Made by a program: the position numbers and the translations under genes. From Roridomyces roridus (Eukaryota > Basidiomycota > Agaricomycetes > Agaricales > Mycenaceae), in assembly GCA_029378245.1 (NCBI GenBank), contig JARKIF010000026.1, forward strand, positions 434,001 through 498,000: a stretch of DNA of 64,000 bases, given 5' to 3'. Under the pieces are notes generated by a model. It did no database searches. It had not been told where the DNA came from and was given only the letters and a program-made list of their open reading frames with translations. This document shows, piece by piece, positions 1 to 12,011 of the stretch (the stretch's first letter is position 1; every line of letters starts with the position of its first letter).

Positions 1-1313
1 AACTTACCAGCTCTCATAGCTCCATTCCTTCTCAACGCCACCGACCTCGGCAGGCTCCGAGTCCGCTGCCCTGCATATCCTCATTGGGCAAGTCGAGGGC
101 GCGCGCGGTCGGTTGGAACGGCGGGGGGTTTGGTACCCCGAGTTTCGGAGGCATGTCGAGTACTCATCATGTCTTCCATATAACTCTTGGAATGCAGAAT
201 CCTTTCACAATAAGGATTGCCTCAAGCAAAAAAAAAAAAAACACTGACATAATGCGGTTCCTGAGGGGATGTGTGGTGCGCATATTCAAGTTGACTCTGT
301 CGCCCCTTCACCTTGGAAATTCAACTTTTAGTCTTTTACAATGCCGGAGAGACTAGACATGCTAAATTGGTCAGTCGGGCCTGGCTAATTTGCCGTTACA
401 GCCGCAGAGGTGATACTTGAACTCATAAGTAGAAATGGACTTGCCTAACTGCGGGTCTGTCCTGAGAATGGGCGCTGGTGGGAATATAGTCGCCTGCAAA
501 TGTTGGTGCGTGTCGAGGACTTGCCATAGTTCACTATCGGGTATATGTGTGGCATATACTTCTGCTTCCATGTCACTCAACGACTAACAGATATATTCAA
601 TCCTTGGACCGGCTGCACTGTACCGGTATTCTCGCTGATGGTGCGGCCCGTCCCGGAACAGTGAGCGATGTCCGCCCTGTCAAAAAGGTAACTATTGGTC
701 ATTTTATCGTCCTTTACGAACCCTTTTTATGCTCAGTCTGACTCCGGGAAGCTGACCGGAGTCCCGACACTCAACGCACTCGTACATTCATGAAGACATC
801 AAGGAGACGAATTTCCTCGATGCGAAGCGCGATGAGCAGATAATTGACGGAGAGGATACCAAAGGTCACTGCACCAGCGTGTTGAGTTTGAAGCAGGCAT
901 CTACAGTGGCCAAAGTTTGCAGTGAGTTTTGTGTTTCCACCGCTTCAATGTATTCACTTCCGCAAGATTCAATCACTTTCGCAACGGTGTTGCATATCCT
1001 TCCCCGCTTATTCATGTACGGCGCAAGGCCAAGATGTCCTTTTTCATCCCCGGACGGGGATGTTTACGATGACTAGATGCCCCCCACAGGGTGAGGTATA
1101 AGTACAAAGAATGTGTTCAAAAGTACGGTCCGGAAGCTACCGTCGTCAAAGTGGAAATAGGTGTGTTTGCCGAGCGTGCTTGGTGCGACCAGCTTACGTA
1201 GCCCCTTCAGTGCAGTCCGAGATATCCTCGGGTGCAAGACTCCGAGTCCGAGTCAATATGATCCTAGTTGGATCTATGCACAACTCAAATATCTCTGAAG
1301 GCCGTTAAAGTAT
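1..1313. other. no confident gene; short ORF fragments only
   Basis: I see no gene that can be supported here. A 69-codon ORF on - (371-580) and an open stretch on + (about 785-1076, containing a charged run starting EDIKETNFLDAKRDEQ) read a little like coding sequence. Neither can be tied to a family, and neither has a convincing start or matching exons. An A-rich run (about 228-241) is the only simple repeat. Likely decayed or intergenic sequence. Confidence 0.4.
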
Positions 1314-1657
1314 TTAGACCCCCATTTTGGCTGCCTCATCCTCGGCGTCAGAAACATCCGAGTCACTATCGGCACCAGCCCCGCTCGGAAGGTGCTTGAG
1401 ACCCTGAGCGACACGAAGGTAGAAATCCAAGAATCAACGGCTCACCGATTGAAGTGCACTTTACATAGCCGTAGAACGTACAGGAGGACAGACTGCGGGT
1501 CGCCAATCTCGGCACGACGAGCGTCGCTCATCGTCCTCCACACGCCCTCTGCGAAGGCGAGCAGTGGTGCAGCCTCCATGTTGGAGTTGATACCCAACAA
1601 CTGGCCGCCCACGTGGAGTCGTTTGAATCGAAGAGCGTGACTGCAGCCGAGGGCCAT
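1314..1657 (-). CDS. hypothetical protein, C-terminal exons only
   Basis: Two exons on the minus strand join cleanly. The upstream one (1460 up to about 1657) contains the stretch GGQLLGINSNMEAAPLLAF and ends in ...VLRLCK. A 56-nt GT-AG intron (1404-1459, donor GTGCAC, acceptor CTCAG) follows, then a 29-codon terminal exon (1314-1403) with an acidic tail (SDSDVSDAEDE) and a TAA stop. The phase is kept across the intron, and the acidic C-terminus ending at a stop supports a real gene. The N-terminal part is unresolved: an ATG at 1657 is in frame, but another frame upstream (1660-1720) also looks protein-like, so earlier exons may exist. I do not recognise the family. Confidence 0.4.
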
Positions 1658-2526
1658 TTATGTTTTACAGGAGCTCTCCATCTGTCAAAAACATCGACTT
1701 GATCGTTGATGGAATGTGAGACGTACACGCAACGGGGGCAAGGAGAGGCTGGCGGTATGCGAGGAGTGTGCAAGGGATGGGATTGGGCAAAGAGGGAGTG
1801 TCGGTTCGGCACGATTACAAGATTATCTATGTTCAACACAATTATTGATTCAACTTGTTGGAAGCCAAAAGAAAAATCAACGAGAGTCCGAGGCAGGGGG
1901 CAAGGGCTGTGAACACCATACACAACTGTTCTGAGGGATTATGAGGGAGAGGGAAATTTATTGCTTGACAATCTGTAAGTAAGTTATACCATTAGTACAA
2001 TACCTATAGGGAAGTACTCGGCCTTTCGAACGAAACCATGTTCACGGATTAAATCACCCGGGAAAAATGGAGGGAAAATCAATTCGGGTGCGGCAGACCT
2101 ACAGCATCGAATACCGAGCTTCAGAACAACGAATCCAAGGGGAAACACGTCCTAGAGGAAAGTAAAAGGAGGGAACGATCGTTATTCGACATGCGGGTGC
2201 AGTCGCGGGTGCAATCTAGGACACGGGAACGTGATCAACAAAGTCACGTTGACACACGGCAGCAATTCACGGCATTCTTCCTCTTTGTTTCGTCCCACCT
2301 GTCTTGTCGTCGTCGTTGCATCCTCTGGCTGGCTTCTCATGGATGGTAAGCAATTCTCCTCTCCCCATGCAATGGGATTCGACCCTGGAACCCGGCGCAG
2401 GCTGCAAAGAGCTCCCTCGTGGAACTTGGCGCTGGCATTTCCCATTCTTCTCTTCTTTTCTTCCAGATGCTAATGCCCTCAGTTACAGGTTTTACCTACC
2501 TGAGGCTACCTCCCGAGGCGTCGCCT
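1658..2526. other. no gene seen; may hold 5' exons of neighbours
   Basis: Nothing is recognisable with confidence. The stretch separates the minus-strand hypothetical gene from the plus-strand dioxygenase. The first exon of the dioxygenase gene, which I could not place, should lie in its right half. Confidence 0.4.
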
Positions 2527-4280
2527 TCGCTCCAATAAGGAGTACTCTCCCTTTGACCTCGCCCTGGGACTTGCCATCGAGCCCGCCGTTTACTTTGATG
2601 CCGAGGAACAACTGAGAACCTGTCTTGAGGAGCAGCAGACAAGTGGGAACTTCGATGAGCCGGAGGATGTTATCGTGCCTGCGCTTGCTTTTCTGAACTT
2701 GAATGGTGCGTGGCTGCCAATCTTCTTTTACCACAAATTGATTGACGCTCCCTTAGCTCCCGACACCACTTTGGCAGACACTGAGGCCTGCATTCCCGTC
2801 ACGCCCGTGGCATCTGCCGCCGATCATCGCAAGGTTAAATTCGCATTCAAACGCGCTCAACGACGCGCGTCGACTTCCTTGACTTCTCCCGCTCTCACGC
2901 CGCACTACCGATATCGCCTCCACAAGCCCTTACAGTCGGCCAAGCAGCACGAGAAGATCAAGTCCAAGATTAAACGAGACCTGGAACGCCGCCAGAACCC
3001 TGCATCCACCACCAACCCGAAGCTCAAACGTGTTCATCTCAAAAGAGCACAGGAGGCCACGTCATCACCCATACATGTTGCTGTGGACGCCAACGACCTT
3101 CCGCACTCCAAACCTGGGTGGATTGGAGTCCGGAAAGGTCAGGACGTCAGCGTATGGGAGTACGAGGATGAGCTGAGTGAGCTGAGCCTCGGTGACACGG
3201 GAATGGGACCTCCGATATATACGCAGGAACAAGTTGACGCCTTGGTTGGCAAGCGCGGGTTTCGATACATCCCTTGGCTTGGGTGGTGAGTTGCTCTGCC
3301 TCTACCCTCATTCAACGGAGCTCATCGTCGCGTCAGGCTTACCATACCAATTGTCGACTCGAAAAGACGAGTCATTGCGCTTCTGGGCGGCCAACCTCGT
3401 GATAAGGATGGGTGGAAGGTGGCTATTGATTGTGCTGCCCACGAGATGGAGCAGCGCGAAGAACACATTAACCTGTCTGCCCCCGAGTATCAACACCGCA
3501 GGGCGCAAGACGAGTTTGCAGCCTTGACCCGTGGGCCTTCTTTTGGCACCGGTCAAATGGTATGCCCTTTCCTATTGTCTCCGCCCTTCCGCTCACTGTG
3601 TTTCTGTAGGAGCCTGGCGAGCTGCACACCAACCCCACCAATACTCAGATCACCGACAAATTAATGCGCAACTACTTTTTCCCCCGGATAGTGGGATTCA
3701 CCATGTGTACGTACCCTCCCTTGACCCTGTGTATCTTCCTAACGAGCTCTCAGTACTCATGTCCATCTACGCCCCTCGCCTAATCGCTCATTATCAGAAA
3801 TGCAAGGACAACTTACTTGCATGGAAGAAGATGCGATGGAATTTTGACGCCAGCGTGTATGCTGCCTGTACATGGAACTTTGGGCATGCAGTTACTCGGC
3901 CGCACAGGGATTTCGGTAACTTGGCAGCGGGATGGTGCCCGGTCACTGCGCTCGGCGACTACGACCCAGACCTCGGGGGGCACATCATCCTCTGGGAACT
4001 ACGGCTCATCATTCGCTTCCCTCCCGGCTCGACAATCTTCATCCCATCGGCCATCATCACCCACTCAAATACACCCATCCGGCCTCACGAAAAACGCCAC
4101 TCCTTCACACAATTCACGTCGGGATCACTCTTCCGTTGGAAGAAGGTCCTCGAGCCCGTGGTGGTGGTCTCGCGCCCCGTCCCAAAGCCAGCATACAAAG
4201 GTGCGCCCAATACGGGCACCCACCGGCGCGGCCCTCCTGGTCTTCGCAACATCATCCCTCCTGTTAGTGATAGCGAGTAG
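2527..4280 (+). CDS. TET/JBP-like 2-oxoglutarate/Fe(II)-dependent dioxygenase
   Basis: Predicted nuclear dioxygenase of the fungal TET/JBP family; animal TET and kinetoplastid JBP members oxidise 5-methylcytosine or thymine in DNA. Exons with consistent phases are about 2527-3285, 3337-3559, 3610-3706 and 3754-4280 (stop TAG). Seen directly: a basic N-terminal region with many Lys/Arg, then a catalytic core with the iron ligands HRD (in TRPHRDFGN) and a distal His (ITHSN), followed by the 2OG-binding Arg (KRHSFTQF). The GGHIILWEL strand between them fits the double-stranded beta-helix fold. The stop codon TGA just upstream of 2527 forces an intron there, so the first exon and start are not placed. 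These genes are often carried by KDZ-type transposons in mushrooms; no KDZ transposase is visible beside this one. All catalytic residues are present, so it looks functional. Confidence 0.8.
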
Positions 4281-4513
4281 TAGTGCATGCTAGTTTCTTG
4301 GACTTACGATGTATGTGTCTTGTAGATAGCTTTGAATTGACACAATTTTTCTTGGACTTCCTTTTTTGGTAAGATCATGATGGCTGATCACCCGGCACCA
4401 CTTTATTGCAACAAAGTCTACCTACTTGTACTTGGTGAGTTATTCCTACAATTCCGCAGCTTTATTGCAATATTTATTGCGGCCTTTATTGCATCTAGGG
4501 AGAAATCACTATT
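4281..4513. other. 3' region of the dioxygenase gene
   Basis: AT-rich stretch after the stop. It has several TTTATTGC-like repeats (about 4400-4495) and no ORF. No other feature seen. Confidence 0.4.
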
Positions 4514-4576
4514 TCCCTTCAAATTAGAAAGGACACCCCCCCCCCCCCCCCATGTGTCCCTTCTAATTTGAAGGGA
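4514..4576. repeat. 23-bp inverted repeat around a C16 loop
   Basis: Arms 4514-4536 and 4554-4576 are reverse complements with one mismatch (TCCCTTCAAATTAGAA versus its complement). They enclose an uninterrupted run of 16 C (4536-4551). The arrangement would form a stable hairpin in single-stranded DNA or RNA. It may be a miniature foldback element; no target duplication could be assigned. Confidence 0.7.
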
Positions 4577-7500
4577 TATACAGGTCTCAAAGGTGCGATT
4601 GGCTGCCCTGACATTACTCAATGTGTGTGCCGATGCGACGGAGGTGTGGGAGGTGGCCTCTGTTGGCAATCTCGAGTCTTTAGATAGTCTTCAAGGATTC
4701 CATTTCATGTTTTACAAACAATGGATAGTAACAATAAGTGTTCACTCGAAGAACGAGGGGAATGGAAAAGATGAAGGTATATATTGTATATATTGCGGAG
4801 GTGCCGTAGGTGCGAAGGTAGCGTAGGTGCCCGTAGGTGGTACAGGCCGACCGTAGGAGCATCAACAGACAGCTTATCTGAACAAAACCTGGCTCCCAAT
4901 GTCCCACAGCCAACCCCGTAGCGCCGCTCTGAGCCTTCACCTTCTCTTGTTGTCACCGGTTGTCACCTCCGGCACTTACCTCTCGGTCTCACTTCCGACC
5001 TCCCTCCCGCCTGTACGTGAGAACGATAATGAGAACCACGCTGCGGGCCAGAGCGGATGAGGGTATGAGGGTATGTGGCGAGTATTTGTCGTCTTCATCC
5101 TCCGTGTGGTGTCTGACTCGGAAACCATATAGAGCAAGAAAGTTGCGTTCGGGGAGAGTGTGCTGTGCGGAGAGAGGGACGCCGTGTACAGATGGAATGG
5201 AGAGAGATGTGCGGAGGAGGCTGAGTCGGGGAGGCAAAGACTGGGGATGTGCAGCTGGCGCCGGCGGGAGAACATCGCCTGCGTTATCTTCCGTCTTCTG
5301 TGAGTATGGCGGTGCACAGGCCCCGGCGTGTGGGAAACCCGGAGACGTCCCTGGATGCGGCAGTCGGTCAGGAAGCGAAAGCGGAGGTGGTATGATACCG
5401 TATGAATTCACGGGCTGTGTCGTCCCTGTCAGGAATGGCAGTCCTAGAGAAGCTCCAGGGACATTGCTTTTGGGGCAGAAGACCAAAGGGAGCGTGCAAG
5501 ATGACCCAAACGGAGGGCGAGTGCAAAGAGATCAGAGGCGCCGTAGGTGCGGTAGGTCAGGCTTCTCGTGCATCGAAAATGTCGTACTCGAAGGCCAAAG
5601 TACTTCCATAAAGATGCTGTCGAGTTCAGGACACGGAGGCGGCGTGCATGGCAGCAGTACGGGGTGTGGTAGCAAGCAGTAGGAACGGAGGTGGCGGCGT
5701 CGACGGAGCTCGTTCAGCGGCTTGACAGTACTTGAGACGGCGATGAGTGCTTTGAGGGATACTACATGCAGCGGCATGGCGTTCCGAGGTGTGGATTGGC
5801 GGTGATGCGCCAGAGTGTCGAGAACGATGGTGGTGTGGTGACAAGAGGAGCTTCCCAATTAGGAAGCATTGATCCGCGCTGGCTTCGGAGGGCGTAGCCA
5901 GGGCCTATTAGGTACTCTTTCTGTCAACGTTTTAAGCTTCCTACCGGGTCCCGAAGGTACGCGAACGGTGCTTCCTTAGGTGATCCAGGACTGATTTGCA
6001 AACTGGAGCCGAGTGGACTGAACCTCACAAAATCGGAATGTTAACCGAGCCTTGGGCGGAACCTCAGGAAGGTTGCTCATCGGAGCCATCAACCTCACAT
6101 TATATGATGGCGATCAACATCACGGAAACACGGAACGGTACAACCATACGCCCACATATAAAACCCGTTCAATGAGGATCTTACTGAGCCTGAAAAACAC
6201 AAGTACTCACCAGATATCTCCATTGCTCCGAGTCAGTGCACGCGACTCGGCTGGGTGTAGGTTGCCGGAATTTATTCTGTCGCACCTGTGAGGCTGTGTA
6301 GTTTTGAAATCCAACTTTTGAACAAAAATTGGACCACGTACATGGTTGAACTCGAGAATCCCAGGAATCAAGAGTCCGCTCTTGACTCTGAGCAAGAACA
6401 ATTCACGGTTGGGAAGGGGCCCCTTCAGAAATCAATCCCATAGTTGAAACTTACATAAAGTGTTCGAGCCCACCCCAGAGTTGTGAGTGAGTGAAATCAA
6501 ACGTGGCCCGTGTTGTCTTCGGTATATTCACCTGGTCAGAAAGTCAGTGGCACAATTGAGCCAAAAACCCGCGTGAATGTGCCATGGGTTTTTGAATTGT
6601 ATCTAATAAGTAATAAGTAATATGGAAATCCATTCAATGCAGCTTTTCAACAAGAATCAGACCACGTACCATGTTGAATGCTAGAATCGCCGTCCATCGA
6701 AGCGACCCTAGTCAAACGCTCAGTCAATTAACTTGTGTGTACATGGAACGGAAATGAACTTGCCCGTGAGCAACTCAAGAACACGCATTCAAAGTTGGTT
6801 GAATCCTGTCAAGGACTCAGCATCATATATCATTGCCCATAGTGATTTTGTGTGACATTCTCAGCTTTAAATGAGATGCTCGAAAGATTGCGTAAAAGAG
6901 ATAACCAACGAGTGACGAGTCATGGTATTCAAACTCCATCATAGCTACTCAGAGTCTCAGACTTGTCCCAGCAAATGAAGCCTGTTTGAATGAATGCAGC
7001 CGGTACTGAATGAATTGAGATGAACTTGCCGTTCTGGTGTGTCAGGAAAACACTGGGGGTGCAGCTGCAACTACCAAGTGGTGAGTTAAACCGACAATGA
7101 GAATCTCAAGGCAATTCAATTGAACGCACCCAATGAGTCAAGGTTTGGTCAAGGTCAAGGACCTCGTGGAAGCAAGTAATCTGTTCCGATTCGGCTTTCG
7201 GGATGAGATGCCGGTCGGTGGATTCCATCCACATCATCGGGCGTGAGCAGGCGTGGGTGTGGGTGTGAGGCAGACGTGCGTGCGGTTGACAATGACATGG
7301 TCATGATGATGGTTTTGGTTACGGGTTGATCACGGGATTGTGACGAGTGTCACACGCTGCCCAGCAGCTTGTGACCACCATCTTGCTCTCATCTGTCCTG
7401 TTTCATGACTTGGTCGCGTCCAGACGGCCACTTTCGCTCAATCAACTTGCAACCGGCATCATCTAGTATGGATAATGATGGAGCTTGACCGCCTCAAGCC

Positions 7501-8055
7501 CCAGAACAAGTTACAAGGAGTAGCAGGCGCTGGATGACATGGTATCCCGCAGGTGCGTCACTGACTTCTACGGCCCATTCTTGCCCTCATAGCCTTCAGA
7601 CTGTGCTAGCTTTGCCTTGCCGTCTCCTTACCTTGGAATCTAAATAGCTGCAAAATAGTGTGGTTTCCGCCTTCCAAGGATGCCTATGGTGCCTACACTT
7701 CTCAAGGCTTATTGTATCCCTCCCGGCGCTTTCAAACCCCCTCTCTGAATCTCAATTTGGCATGTTGTTAGGTTGGTGCTTCTTCTCAGGCGCGGTTTCC
7801 TAAAATCTAATTCTCTTGCAGCGTCGGGGATTGGTGCAACCGTCGACGCCCATGTTCCACAATGGAAGCGGCACACAAATCAGAAACCAAGACGTTGGCG
7901 GTTTCATCTTGACAGGGTTTTCCGCAGGACTTTCAGCATTTGACTGCCACCCCACAGCAGGCGTACGTGAGTCGTGGCAACCTTTCTGTCATCCCCCGTA
8001 TTGATAGCATCCACAGCACTGCCGCTATATCATCAACGAGCCGAAAATGCAATGT
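4577..8055. other. gene-poor stretch with CGTAGGTG repeats and dispersed repeats
   Basis: No supportable gene in about 3.5 kb. At 4803-4858 and again near 5540 the motif CGTAGGTG recurs in degenerate form. Long open frames at 4960-5858 occur on both strands at once and lack motifs, so I cannot assign either. At about 6210-6700 two related segments (with GACCACGTAC) look like an old tandem duplication. At about 7490-7590 lies one copy of a dispersed repeat found again at 13570-13650. Nothing else recognised. Confidence 0.4.
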
Positions 8056-8485
8056 GTCACTGTTAGGGCTCCGACCCGTCCGTCGAAATGACGGGTTGAC
8101 GGTCCGTCGTGACGGGTGCCGGGCCGTCCGTTTCAGGCCTGAGATGCCCTCTTTGACGGCCGGGTCACGGCCGGGTTGGTACCCGTCAGTCCCGTCAGCC
8201 GCCGTCAGCAGCCGGATGTGACGAAACAGCCACGGAACCGCTCCAGCTCGCATCTGTTCCATGGGGAAGAGTTCAAACGCGCACAAAACGATGATTTTGA
8301 TCACGCTCTTGGCTCCCAGACCCGCCGAGACAGACCCGTCAGTGACCCGACCCGTCATTTTACCCGGCCGTCGCGGGCTTTTGCGAAGTCGGATGACGGC
8401 CGGGTCACCCCGTCCAAGGTGTTTTGACGGCCGTTAGAGTGACGGCCGGACCCGTCGACGGCCGGCTCGGAGCCCTAGTCACTGT
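8056..8485. mobile_element. hAT-like MITE with 8-bp target duplication
   Basis: The element (8064-8477, 414 bp) begins TAGGGCTCCGACCCG and ends in the inverted form of the same sequence. It is flanked on both sides by GTCACTGT (8056-8063 and 8478-8485), a perfect 8-bp direct duplication, which is the hallmark of hAT-superfamily insertion. Internally it is packed with CCCGTC/GACGGG and GACGGCCGGGTC motifs in both orientations, probably transposase-binding or hairpin-forming repeats. It encodes no protein and so is non-autonomous. A second element with the same style of end (TAGGG...) and the same internal motif is at 60091-60720. Confidence 0.85.
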
Positions 8486-10535
8486 GCGTACTCCTTTGAG
8501 AACTGACGAGGAGGCTGCTGATTTCAATGTCTCAACTGGCTTGACGGCACAGCCGTCCCGCAGCTTGTCGCCGCTCATTCCTCGATTGAATTCTTTGGCA
8601 TTCCATGCGACCGAAATGTTGTCTGGGGTAGGGGAGCCGGATTGAAATGGTTAGTTTCTCATTTTATTTTGTTGCCGTCCAGTTGCTCAAGGTGTTTTTT
8701 TTTCTTCTTTTTTCTTTTCTTCTTTCAGTCCATTTGATTGGATGCAACTTTCCCTTAAGCGGTATCTAACTCTCCATAATCTCTTGTATAGACACCGCAC
8801 ATGCATTCTTTTTTCTCACTTCATCACCATCTATCTACTTGATTCAACACACTGCCCCTCACTATTGCCACCCGGGATCCTTCAATACTGTTGCCCGCGT
8901 TGCCCAGCGTCCATGGTCTCCCTGCGGTGTCTTGTACCTCCTCCTCATACTTAGCTCTGCATCCCGCGTTGACTCTACACCCGCCAGGCGTGTCAAATTC
9001 CATGCCGATGCTAGACACCCGCACTTCTTTCTAAACACAACGGTCACTCGGAATTCCCCACCGTTGGTTCGTGTCTCCTGCCTTCCCTTCCCACTACGCA
9101 TATGACCGCCCATGTCTGACTCACCAGCATGCCCTCCGAGCACACAAAGATGGCGGTGTGTCAAAAACCGTGATTGTAATGTCCTTGTTGCCACGGACAG
9201 CCGCGAAAGACCCAGGGATTGTTACGGGGTAATTGTCATCGAACTGAGTTAGGTCTCGCTTGAACAGGATGGCTGTCAGTACCTTGTCGTTTTGATTCCT
9301 AAGTTAACTGTCAGTGCCGCTCAACTAGGGCTGAAAACAACGAATGGATTTTCCAAGTTCCTGAGCTGCGCCTCCATGAAAACGCAGCCTTGCAATGGCC
9401 AACTTAGTGAGCCGGACATTGCTTCTGCATGCGGCGAACAGCGCAGGGGAGGAGAAGGCATGGATACGGGCACCTCCAGTAGGGCAGTGGAGAAAGACTT
9501 TGGATGAGTACAACCATCAGGGGATATGGAAGCTGCGGGAAACGTCGGCATGGTTGATTCAGCTTGTTCAATTCAGGGAGGATTGACGACAACAAGGCTT
9601 TCAACCATCTTTGATTAGATTGCCGTACAGATAAGTGGAGGAGAGTAATACCTTCGTAGGTCCCTGGTGATGTCCAGACTCCATACCATCCGACTCGGGG
9701 CAGAGCAACTCGCAAGACTGCTGAGTAGCTCCTGTGGGCTTCCAGATTTGCAGAATCCAACCATGAGAGTATATATGTGTTCAAATTGAGGCCGAGTTCC
9801 TGGGGCTGCCTTTGGCTGAATTGCATTGAGAGGTTGCCTGGGCAAGAGATAAACTCAAGTAGATGTATGAAGGGCCGGAGTGAATGCCAGTGGTACCAGA
9901 TCAAGCGCAGAGGAGGAGGAAAGGCCGCGTAGCCAGCTATCGAGATGATGGTGGTCCGAGAGAAAGAGATGCCAAACAAATGCCAATAGTAACTTGTCTT
10001 GGATTGTTCGGTAAACTTGTAAACAGCAAAGCTTGAAATGCTTCATGATCTCAAAGTTGAAATGGTTATATGCGGGAACGGGGATGGGGATTGATTCAAT
10101 GAAAATGTGAGTTTCCTGTCTCTGTTCATCTTTGGTCGGCTGACTATTACCAGGTACGAGCAGCTTGGCATCGAGGTCTAGTACATAAACTCACACAGGC
10201 TGCAACTACTTACGGGTGATCTTCAAAATATTGCGCTGATGGCCCGAAATTCAAGTCGAAATCAACTGGCGCTGAGAAAGCGGCCGTGAGCAAGAGGGTT
10301 CAAGTCCTCAAGACAGAGCTCGATGTGGCGAGGTCCACACTCGCACAGGTTTGTGTCCGTGGACGCGTATATCTTGTCCGAGACTCCGTGTATTGATATT
10401 CCCATGGCTCCGAGAGATTTCCTGAAGTGCTGATTGCAGCTCCAACACTCCACCTCAAGCGCACTTCAGTCAATCTTCAACTGCAGATTATCGCGTGCAC
10501 GACGCGTCTCGAACGCGCCGCGGGAAGACACGTGA
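8486..10535. other. no confident gene
   Basis: A pyrimidine-rich stretch near 8690-8730 and scattered short ORFs. A 191-codon open frame on - (9404-9979) is the longest but has no recognisable motif or composition, and I treat it as chance. Nothing else seen. Confidence 0.35.
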
Positions 10536-12011
10536 TCAATCACCGGATCGCTGTCCGTGATTCCGATCTCCGTCTCTTGTTCTTGACCACCACCATGCTT
10601 TGACCATGCTCTTCCTCTCACGCGTCGGCTCAGTCATACCATGTTCACTTGCGGTCTCTCCTCTCGATCGAATCCTCGAATTTCTTGAGACAAGTTCAAT
10701 GGCGTCTAAATCCTCGGATAGGACAGCGGCGGAATCGGAACGGGATGTGAGTGCCATACGTTCCAGCAAATGGATGACCTTCTCGTGGACCTCGTTGCAG
10801 ATTGAAGAGAGCCAATCAAAGGGGATGAATTTCAACTTGCCACCCAGATCGGCGACGACAGAATGCGCCCCATGGAGAAAGCCCCGCTCGACGGGGCGGC
10901 CTTTGTAGTGACGGACAGCCCCGGCGATATCCTTAGGTTGCGTGGTACCCAATTTCGTCCCCTTTCAGCACCACCAAATGCTCGTTTGTAGCAGCCTCCG
11001 AGTGGAGCCAATCGGACGAACACCGTAAGATTGCCTTGCCGACGCCATGCAGCACAGATCCCTCGGTCGTGGCTGAACTTTCGCTCATGCTGTTTGCGCC
11101 AGAACTTGTGGGCTGGATCTTGGAAGCATGAATTGGGACCAAGTCGGGCATAGGTGTGTGATTGTGCGCGCTCGGATTCGGACTGCCCGAAATTTCGATG
11201 CTTGGAGGCGCAGGAACCAGCGCGCCGCTAGACTCCCCCTCAATCCCATCCAAGCCGCGCTGTTTCGGTGAAAGCCCGGTGCGTTCCAGCGGAATTACAT
11301 CCTTCTTGGACAAATCGATACAGCATCCTTTGTCGTTTTCATCCATTTCCATGCCAGCGGCCGTATCGACGGTGTCTGAGTCGGCCGTCACACGAGCTTG
11401 GCTTCCAGGTACAAGTACCTCGCAGTCTGATTCTGCCTCGCTCTCGCTGATATCCTCAAGCGCAGGCATCCAATCCATTTCCGAGCTACTCCATTCCATA
11501 TCGGAGTACTCGTCATCCTCGGTGAGTCCAAAATCCTCACGAGGGTCGAAGTGATCACTAACTTCTGAATCCAGCAACTCAGGCATGACCTCCACCAAGT
11601 TTCCACCACGGTCGGTAACGACACACGATACACTGTCGGCGTCAGACACCAGGACTGGTGCGGCAAAATCTTCCCGGGCCTCCTCCATGTCGAGCACAGT
11701 CTCGGGCTCTACTCGGAGCTCACCCGATCCTACGGTCCTACCAACAGTGCCGGGAGCGCTGTCCACGGGCACGGCAGATTTGTCACTGAATGACACGGCT
11801 GCGTTCGCAGACTCGGAGGTGGATCCATTCCCCTCCTTCGGGCTCGGGCATTGCGACTTGAAATGTCCCCAACCCCACAGTTCCAGCATACCCCTTGCCG
11901 GTGTTGCTGGCTATCCACCCTCCCGTTCGCGATCGACCTTCCATCACTCCCGCCGCCCGTGCGTTCGGGAGAAGAACCACGATCCCAGTCTTCATTGGCC
12001 AGATGACTCAA
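10536..12011 (-). pseudogene. decayed retrotransposon gag-like ORF with broken zinc knuckle
   Basis: On the minus strand a 318-codon frame (10933-11889) starts just inside a CCHC zinc-knuckle sequence. The first part (CWNCG, near 11880) lies in another frame from the second part (GHFKSQC). The spacing CX2CX4HX4C is restored only if one missing base is allowed for, so the knuckle is split by a 1-nt deletion. The body is acidic and serine-rich. A third frame (10536-10952) continues as KDIAGAVRHYKGRPVERGF after another frame change near 10935. I infer a gag-like protein, but the long acidic tail is unusual for gag and no protease, reverse transcriptase or LTR is visible. A decayed cellular zinc-knuckle gene is the alternative. 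Confidence 0.4.

Noticed and set aside
4960..5858. Long frames on both strands (240 codons on +, 165 and 108 on -)
   Set aside because: They overlap each other in GC-rich sequence and none has a motif, a start context or exon partners, so no gene is called.
9404..9979. 191-codon frame on -
   Set aside because: Hydrophobic and Pro/Leu-rich without any recognisable motif or splice partner; probably chance.
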